Assembly (NCBI GenBank): GCA_964016885.1
Contig: OZ024743.1
Coordinates: 189,905,404-189,969,403, forward strand
Source of the DNA: Eledone cirrhosa
Taxonomy: Eukaryota > Mollusca > Cephalopoda > Octopoda > Eledonidae
DNA: 64,000 nucleotides
Direction of reading: 5' to 3'
Of the stretch, positions 58,241 to 64,000 are shown one piece after another (within the stretch, counting starts at the first letter, position 1; each line of letters begins with the position of its first letter). The position numbers were made by a program, and so were the translations under genes. The notes beneath the pieces were generated by a model. The model was not told the DNA's origin, did not search any database, and worked only from the letters and a program-made list of their open reading frames with translations.

Positions 58241-59199
58241 GACCTCTCAATATGGAAAAATAGATTAACCTGTAGAGTTCCTGATCTCTGAGCTATGCAA
58301 CTTATCAAGTAATGTTATTCCAGATACCTTTCTGAGGAACCTATTTTGGCTGTTTATATTCACAATCATATACTCTCAGTCAAGATTTATGACCATAGGT
58401 AAATGTAGGTATGAATACTGAATTGAAGATAGTGAGTTTGGTTTTTATATCTATTTCCCTTTTTTTATTATGCTGTGTAAAAGCTGATGCATTATTACAC
58501 CAGCTTCAGTGATTCTTGCATTTAATTCAGGTCTTTTGTTGTCTTTCATCAAGAAATATATTAAAACCTTGCTTATAGATATTATAAACATTTGAATTAA
58601 CAAACTCAGTTTAAGATATTTATTGCTACATCATTACAGGATGTTATCATTTAATAAGAGCTATTGATATCAATATAAGATAAATTTTCTCCCTGAAAAA
58701 TATGCAGTGTGTGTGAAGTAAAATTAAAATATTTGAAGTTACAGAAAACAAAATTTATTCTTTATTTTCTGTAATTGCACTTACTGACACTATCAGTCTT
58801 GGTTAGGCTTGAAATATTTATCAGCATCTTCAATTTACACCAATAATATATCCTAATGACTTTACATTCAAATAAAACTAATATCTCAAAAGTTTAAGTG
58901 TGATTCTAACTTAATTATGCAAATGTATGTATTCTATTTGGTTTAGTAATGAAGCTACTAATATTTTTAAACTGATTGCCACATTGCTCATATTTAAACG
59001 TCAATATTTAAAAGGAGGATATTTGCATGTGAATAAGTATTTGGTTACCTGGTTCATATGAATCCAGAAACAGTACTATCTTTGGCTAGCTTGTTACTCT
59101 AGTCAATCTCAGAATGTCTTTTATTTTTATTTATTTATTTCATAGATAGTGTATAAGGCACAGCTTTCATGATAGTAAAACTTGGAGGAATCTTCTTCT
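58241..59199. other. No gene seen
   Basis: AT-rich sequence. A (TTC)n run sits at about 59188-59212. Confidence 0.5.
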
Positions 59200-59450
59200 T
59201 CTTCTTCTTCTTTGCCCACTTATTCCTGAGATGGTCGTGGGGGCAGACCCCTCAAACATTCCTTCCAGCGGATCCTGTCAGAAGTAACCATCCCCAACTG
59301 ATCCAGCTGGATCTCCAGGCCTGACCAACCAAACTCATGGATATTATCCAACCTTCTTGCTCGAGGTCTACTCTTGGGTCTCTTGCCAGTTGGTTTTGTC
59401 TATAAAATCTGTCCAGCGATTCTTTCCTGAGACATGTCCATAGTACCTGG
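59200..59450 (-). pseudogene. LINE pol C-terminal tail fragment
   Basis: Minus strand: MSQERIAGQIL, one stop, TKPTGKRPKSRPRARRLDNI, HEFGWSGLEIQLDQLGMVTS, DRIRWKECLRGLPPRPSQE. The clearest of three copies of this tail; about 70 codons. Confidence 0.7.
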
Positions 59451-59940
59451 AGGATAGGTATATGCCATTATGCCATTAATGTTGCATACACTAGGCAAAG
59501 TTCAAGTTTACAAATAAATCCTATGTTCCTTATTGCTGATACTATAAACGGGTTCTTTTTCTCCTTTGGAACAGTTTTTATGAAAATTTGATGGATGTAA
59601 TAGTCCTGACAAATTTCTTTTGATAGATGCAGATGCAAATTTATTTACCTAATCTAATTCTTTGTATTTGAAAGCTCCATCATATACATAAATGTGTATC
59701 CATAGGATTACTACTAATGGTATCATAAATCAAATCTTATACTACCAGCAGAGGTTTTCATATTCACAGTTGGCTTTACTACAGATATAACTACATAATG
59801 TTATTTCATGTATATTGAAAGCTTAATTTTAATGGTGTTATCAAAAATCCTGACATCTGTCTGTGACATAGAGAAAATCTTTGACAAAGCAAACTAGTCA
59901 CTTCTCTTATACCAGAACATCAAATATTATGAATGCTATT

Positions 59941-59975
<35 letters not shown>

Positions 59976-60229
59976 CAGTGGGGTTTAATTAATGCCAAAG
60001 CATTCTTTGGGTGAATACAAGCTAGACAAATTAATATTAGAAGGTTTTGCTTACATCGTCTCCCTCACTATGAACCTGTCATGCTGTCCTGATATACACC
60101 ATTCAATAAGTAGTCAAATGATGCATGTGTTATTCAACACACCATGCTGAATATTTTTCTATTTCCAAATAATCCCTCTGATGAATAAATTTCTTCCAAT
60201 ATTGGTTATCTTAATTTATTAGGATAATT
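59451..60229. other. No gene seen; (TA)n at 59944-59973
   Basis: AT-rich with one short TA microsatellite. Confidence 0.5.
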
Positions 60230-60369
60230 AATTGTTTCTACTTTTGGCACAAAGCTAGCAATTATCCCAGTGCATTACTGGTACTTTATTTTATTGAGCC
60301 CGTAAGGATGAAACGCAAAGTTAACCTCAGCAGGATTTGAACTCAGACCGAAAAGGGACATAACTCTAG
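60230..60369 (-). repeat. OR-type SINE, head truncated
   Basis: Plus strand TTGTTTCTACTTTTGGCACA to CGAAAAGGGACATAACTCTA; the tRNA-like head beyond that is missing. Confidence 0.88.
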
Positions 60370-60689
60370 GATAATTAATATTGTTTATTAATTCCAGAAA
60401 CTGCAATTAGGGACAAGAAATGAGGGAAAAACCTAGTATTCAATTGTCTAGCTTGTATTTGCTCTAATGGATGTTTTGGCATTTGTTAACCCATTTTAAA
60501 AGCTGTTCTGATTTGATGCTTATCTCTTCACTGAGATGTCCAAGTATATTAGTGACAAATAACTTTCTTTTTGATGTACATGCATATCTATATCTATATC
60601 TATACAATAATAATAATAATAATAATGAGCCACACAATTTGATACTGTCTAGGATCATATATATATATATATCCTAAATGCAAATAAGG

Positions 60690-61420
60690 GTATGCAAGAG
60701 ATGTAGTAGTATCTCAGGAAGTTTAGCTATGAATGTAGGCTTTACATGTAGCAGCTGCACTGGGACAGTAAGCGGCAAATGACCACAAGAAACAAGCACT
60801 ACCAAATTCTGGAAGGACTGGGTAGACACAGTATACATCTCCTGTTACTTATGTGACTGAATTAGCAACACGGATGGGTGTTCTGAAAGTAAAGTAGCCA
60901 GAGTAAGAACGGGATGGAAGAAGTTCAGGGAGCTACTAGCACTGCTAGCTGCAAAGGGCTTTTTCCTCAAAATGAAAAGCAGACTGTATGATGCATGAAT
61001 ACGAATAGTAATGCTGCATGGCAGTGAGACATGGGCGCTGTGTACAGAAGACTGCATAGATTGGATAGATATGAAGCTTGCATGCTTCGATGGATGTGTA
61101 ATAGTAATATAAATGAACAGCAAAGCATAAACGAATTGAAAGAGAAACTAGGCATAAAAGGAATCAAATATTGTGTGTAAGAGAGGAGACTGTGTTGGTA
61201 TGGACATGTGATGCATATGAAGGATGACAGCTGCATAAAAAGGTACAGAGCACTCAAAGTCCATTGGAGCCTTGGAGTGGAGAAACGCAGGAAGACTTGG
61301 GATGAAGTGATAAAATTGACCTTGCCCAATTGCCTCTCTCAAAGGCGAAGTAACAGGCCGAAACTGCAGGCCGAAACTGAAGCATATACAGTATGCACCA
61401 CTCCACAACACACTCCCATA
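60690..61420 (+). pseudogene. LINE pol fragment (zinc-knuckle to C-terminus)
   Basis: Plus-strand readings: VCKRCSSISGSLAMNVGFTC, SSCTGTVSGK (cysteine-rich region), then KVARVRTGWKKFRELLALLA, AKGFFLKMKSRLYDA, IRIVMLHGSETWALCTEDCI, DWIDMKLACF, and in shifted frames KESNIVCKRGDCVGMDM and ALEWRNAGRLGMK (cf. RGRPRKTWDE). Order and motifs match the LINE at 57430-58010. Multiple stops and frameshifts. Confidence 0.78.
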
Positions 61421-61459
61421 TAACTACCATGAGTGTAGTACGAAGTATATATCCAGTGA

Positions 61460-61675
61460 AGCTCCCAGCCCACACTGTAAAGTGGTCGTAATGGTGACAT
61501 GGCAAAAAGCGCCCAGCTCACACTGTAAAGTGGTCGTAATGGTGACATGGCAAAAAGCACCCAGTTCACACTGTAAAGTGGTTGTGTAAGTGTCACAAAA
61601 AGCATGTAGTCCACAATGTGAAGTGGTAGTGTGGGTGTCACGACAAAAAGCACCCAGTACTCACTGTAAATTAGG
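61460..61675. repeat. 48-bp minisatellite derived from SINE body
   Basis: CACACTGTAAAGTGGTCGTA recurs at 61471, 61519 and 61567, then as CACAATGTGAAGTGG at 61612 and CTCACTGTAAAT at 61659, spacing 45-48 bp. Each unit corresponds to CACTGCAAAGTGGTCATGG...GGCAAAAAAGCACCCAG of the second SINE family. Confidence 0.88.
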
Positions 61676-61840
61676 TTGGTGTTAGGAAGTTTTCCAGCTA
61701 TAGAAACCAAGCCAAAAATAGTCCTGTTTGAATAAGGCATGGTCATCTGACCTAGCATTGCCTACAATAGGACAACCTATCTAACCCATGCTAGCATGGA
61801 AAAATTGATGTAAAACGGTGATGATGATGATGATGATACA
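61676..61840 (+). repeat. SINE-type tail with (GAT)n
   Basis: AGGTTGGTGTTAGGAAG, CCAGCTATAGAAACCAAGCC, CCATGCTAGCATGG and TGTAAAACGGTGATGATGAT: tail of the second SINE family or a relative, contiguous with the minisatellite. Confidence 0.75.
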
Positions 61841-63968
61841 TACACATACATTGTGTCTCTATCTGTTTCTGAAAGAGCATTAGAGTAGGGTAATGAACTG
61901 CACTTATTAGGATTATATCATTATCAGTACTCTAAGGTCAGATGTATGGTGTCAGAAGATGCCTGAGTTGGAGTGGTGTTTCAGCTGCACCCTGCATACA
62001 AAATGGCTAGGTATTTCAGTTAGGAAGCGGCCATGAAACACTTTTTGATTGAACTGCTTACTTAAATCTCTTTTTGTAATAGCCCTCAGTTATAATTTCT
62101 TTGTTTATAATTATAGTTTCAAGATAAATACTTTAACTCCTTACTTTCCTTTCTAATACAGTCATCAATAATATATAATCATTCACTACTCATATCAATT
62201 TTTCATGTACTAACTTCAAAGATAAAATTGTTTTCTCTTCAGCATTATCAAGAATTTGTAATTATATAGTTCAAGGTTGAGGTCTGTAAGGTCTCTACAT
62301 GTCTTCATTCATTAGAGAGAGATGCAGTTGATATTCAATATGAATATTTCTAGGTAGATACATGAAGGTTAAGCATGAGGAAGTGAATGGCTACAGATTA
62401 GAAAAAGAAGTATTACACAAAGTGTTAGTACAGTTTGTGGTGTGTGACACAATAGAGATATAAATATCTGAGAGATAAAATGAAATGGATTTCAGTGGAG
62501 GCAGTAAACAGCTTGCTCATTCATTAAACCAGGAAGAGAAAGGACACATGTCAGTGTGGTAGTGTTTTTATGTTGGTTGGTTGGTTTGTGAAGACTTTCA
62601 AATCAATTGTATTAGCCTTTCTCTGGATGTGAACTAATTTGCTTGTGTATAACAATAACATCATCCAAAAATATATGAGAAGTACTCTATAATGGTTACA
62701 GTTGTTCATTCTAGAGGGTGATCAGTTGTGAAGCTAATTTTGTGGGCCTGAAAAGGAGGCCTTGTCTAGGTGCTGTAGTTAGACTGCATAGTGGAGATGC
62801 AACTTATAGTATATTCTAAAGCTAAGTGTAAAATTTACTTGTGCTTATGTAGAATTTTTCTTCTAAATCTAATCAATATTTTTGAAGTATTAATTATGAG
62901 TTGTGTCAAAAAAATGAAAGTGTAAGAGAGATCACACATCTCCTTTGTCTCAAATTGAGTTAACTATGATATTATTAAACCTTATCTTTCATCTTCATTT
63001 ATTATTTTAGGGTTGTTCTTCCCTATAAGTTTTCTTCTACATAAACCATAGATGAATGGTTGGCTTACTCCAGAATTTCTTCCATATAACATTTGTTACA
63101 CATACATTTTAGTAAGATTGAATCTGTGGGATGTAAATTACTTTTTGACAAGTATAAGTTTTCTCCACATATTTTGCTGTGTTATTCTGACACCTTTTGT
63201 ACAGGCACTTAGAATAGTATGCTACAATTAATAATATTATTCATTTGCTCACTTCCTCCCAAACACAAATCATCAGACCTGCCAACCTATAAAAACTCAA
63301 ACGTGAAATAAAGTGGCCCCAAACAAGGAGAAATGAGGCAAAATGGGAAGATTTTATATAATGAAAGCTATAACCATTTTCACAAAAGAAGACATCTCCC
63401 ACCCATCCCAAAGTGGAGATCTGACAGGTCTGAATCATAATAACTGACTATTTCTTTTTAGAAGGATTTTAATATCAGTTTTCTTATGTATATACACATA
63501 TAATTGCTGTTATTTAGTGTTAATTCATTAAACTATAAGGTCCCAATAATTTATCAACAACAAAGATCTTGTGTGTGTGTATGCCCACATGTGTGATGTG
63601 TGAGACTGAGTGAGTGTGTTTATATGTGTGTGTGTGAGGGGGGAGTTGACAGTAAGTATATATCTTGTTGGATGAAATAAATTGTCAAAACTGGAAAGTG
63701 TTCTATTTGTATCAAAATAAATTTTTAATGCTTTTACTGCTTACAATATAATACATTTTCAGCATTAACTTCCGGAGTGCTATTAAACAACAATGTGCTA
63801 ACTTTGGTTAGATTATTATAAAGATAAAAATACCCAAATAATTTATTTATAATTCTTATTTTTTTAACCATTTTCAGCTTATTCAAACATCTAAACAGCA
63901 TTTGATTCATCGAAATGTTGCTTAACACTAAAGAATATTTAAAACAGTATGCCTTTGCCTTCTGTGTG
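61841..63968. other. No gene seen
   Basis: About 2.1 kb of AT-rich sequence; a TG-rich run at 63570-63640. Nothing recognised. Confidence 0.5.
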
Positions 63969-64000
63969 CGGTGGGAAATGAAATTTTGTTTTTATCTATT
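63969..64000. repeat. Possible start of another satellite unit at window edge
   Basis: GTGGGAAATGAAATTTTGTTT (21 bases read as GTGGGAAATG plus AAATTTTGTTT) equals the start of array 3 at 37656; the next bases do not follow the consensus closely, and the window ends. Confidence 0.4.

Overview
The window looks like a transposon-dense intergenic stretch of a cephalopod genome, most likely an octopus. The main reason is a tRNA-derived SINE of the octopus OR1/OR2 type (B-box core AGTTCAAATCC, body ending AGTAGAAACAATTATT) that recurs about 20 times. The rest is AT-rich DNA with many long (TA)n tracts and Penelope-like, LINE, mariner and Helitron-type remnants. No host protein-coding exon, rRNA or genuine tRNA gene could be recognised. 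Nearly all long open frames are retroelement debris or translated microsatellites.

Layout. 1-3757: satellite of about 420 bp per unit, nine units, with a three-unit higher-order pattern. 4.5-6.1 kb: a SINE and a decayed LINE 3' end. 6.6-9.7 kb: a 119-bp palindrome, then a LINE piece (+) against a Penelope-like (PLE) piece (-). 9720-10620: an internally deleted mariner with intact 102-bp TIRs and TA duplication. 10.6-12.6 kb: inverted repeats, one pair carrying hammerhead ribozyme cores. 12.9-17 kb: mostly featureless. 17.0-17.6 kb: a LINE RT remnant and a SINE. 17911-22207: a PLE on the minus strand with long direct terminal repeats and an extra inverted terminal copy; it lacks the GIY-YIG domain. 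22289-23855: a Helitron-like element containing a well-formed hammerhead ribozyme. 23.9-24.7 kb: two more inverted-repeat pairs. 25.8-26.4 kb: a PLE N-terminal fragment. 27.2-28.6 kb: a LINE reverse transcriptase with most motifs readable. 29.8-30.9 kb: LINE fragments. 30.9-31.3 kb: a 340-bp polypurine tract.

35.2-40.6 kb holds one, then three, more satellite units; the last is split by an LTR-like insertion. 41.7-45.0 kb is a PLE on the plus strand with RT, GIY-YIG endonuclease and, 1.5 kb downstream, a hammerhead ribozyme. 43-56 kb is SINE-rich, with three fuller copies and a fragment of a second tRNA-derived SINE, an inverted SINE pair sharing private variants, and a second Helitron-like element (51518-52878). 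57.4-61.9 kb has four LINE fragments and a minisatellite grown out of a SINE body. 61.9-64 kb is featureless until the last 30 bases, which look like the start of another satellite unit.

The recurring theme is hammerhead-type cores (CTGATGA ... GAAA) in PLE termini, in inverted repeat pairs whose ribozymes point outwards, and inside a Helitron. Hammerheads in Penelope-like elements are established knowledge; the paired arrangement and the Helitron location are the less expected part. All function calls rest on reading the sequence by eye.
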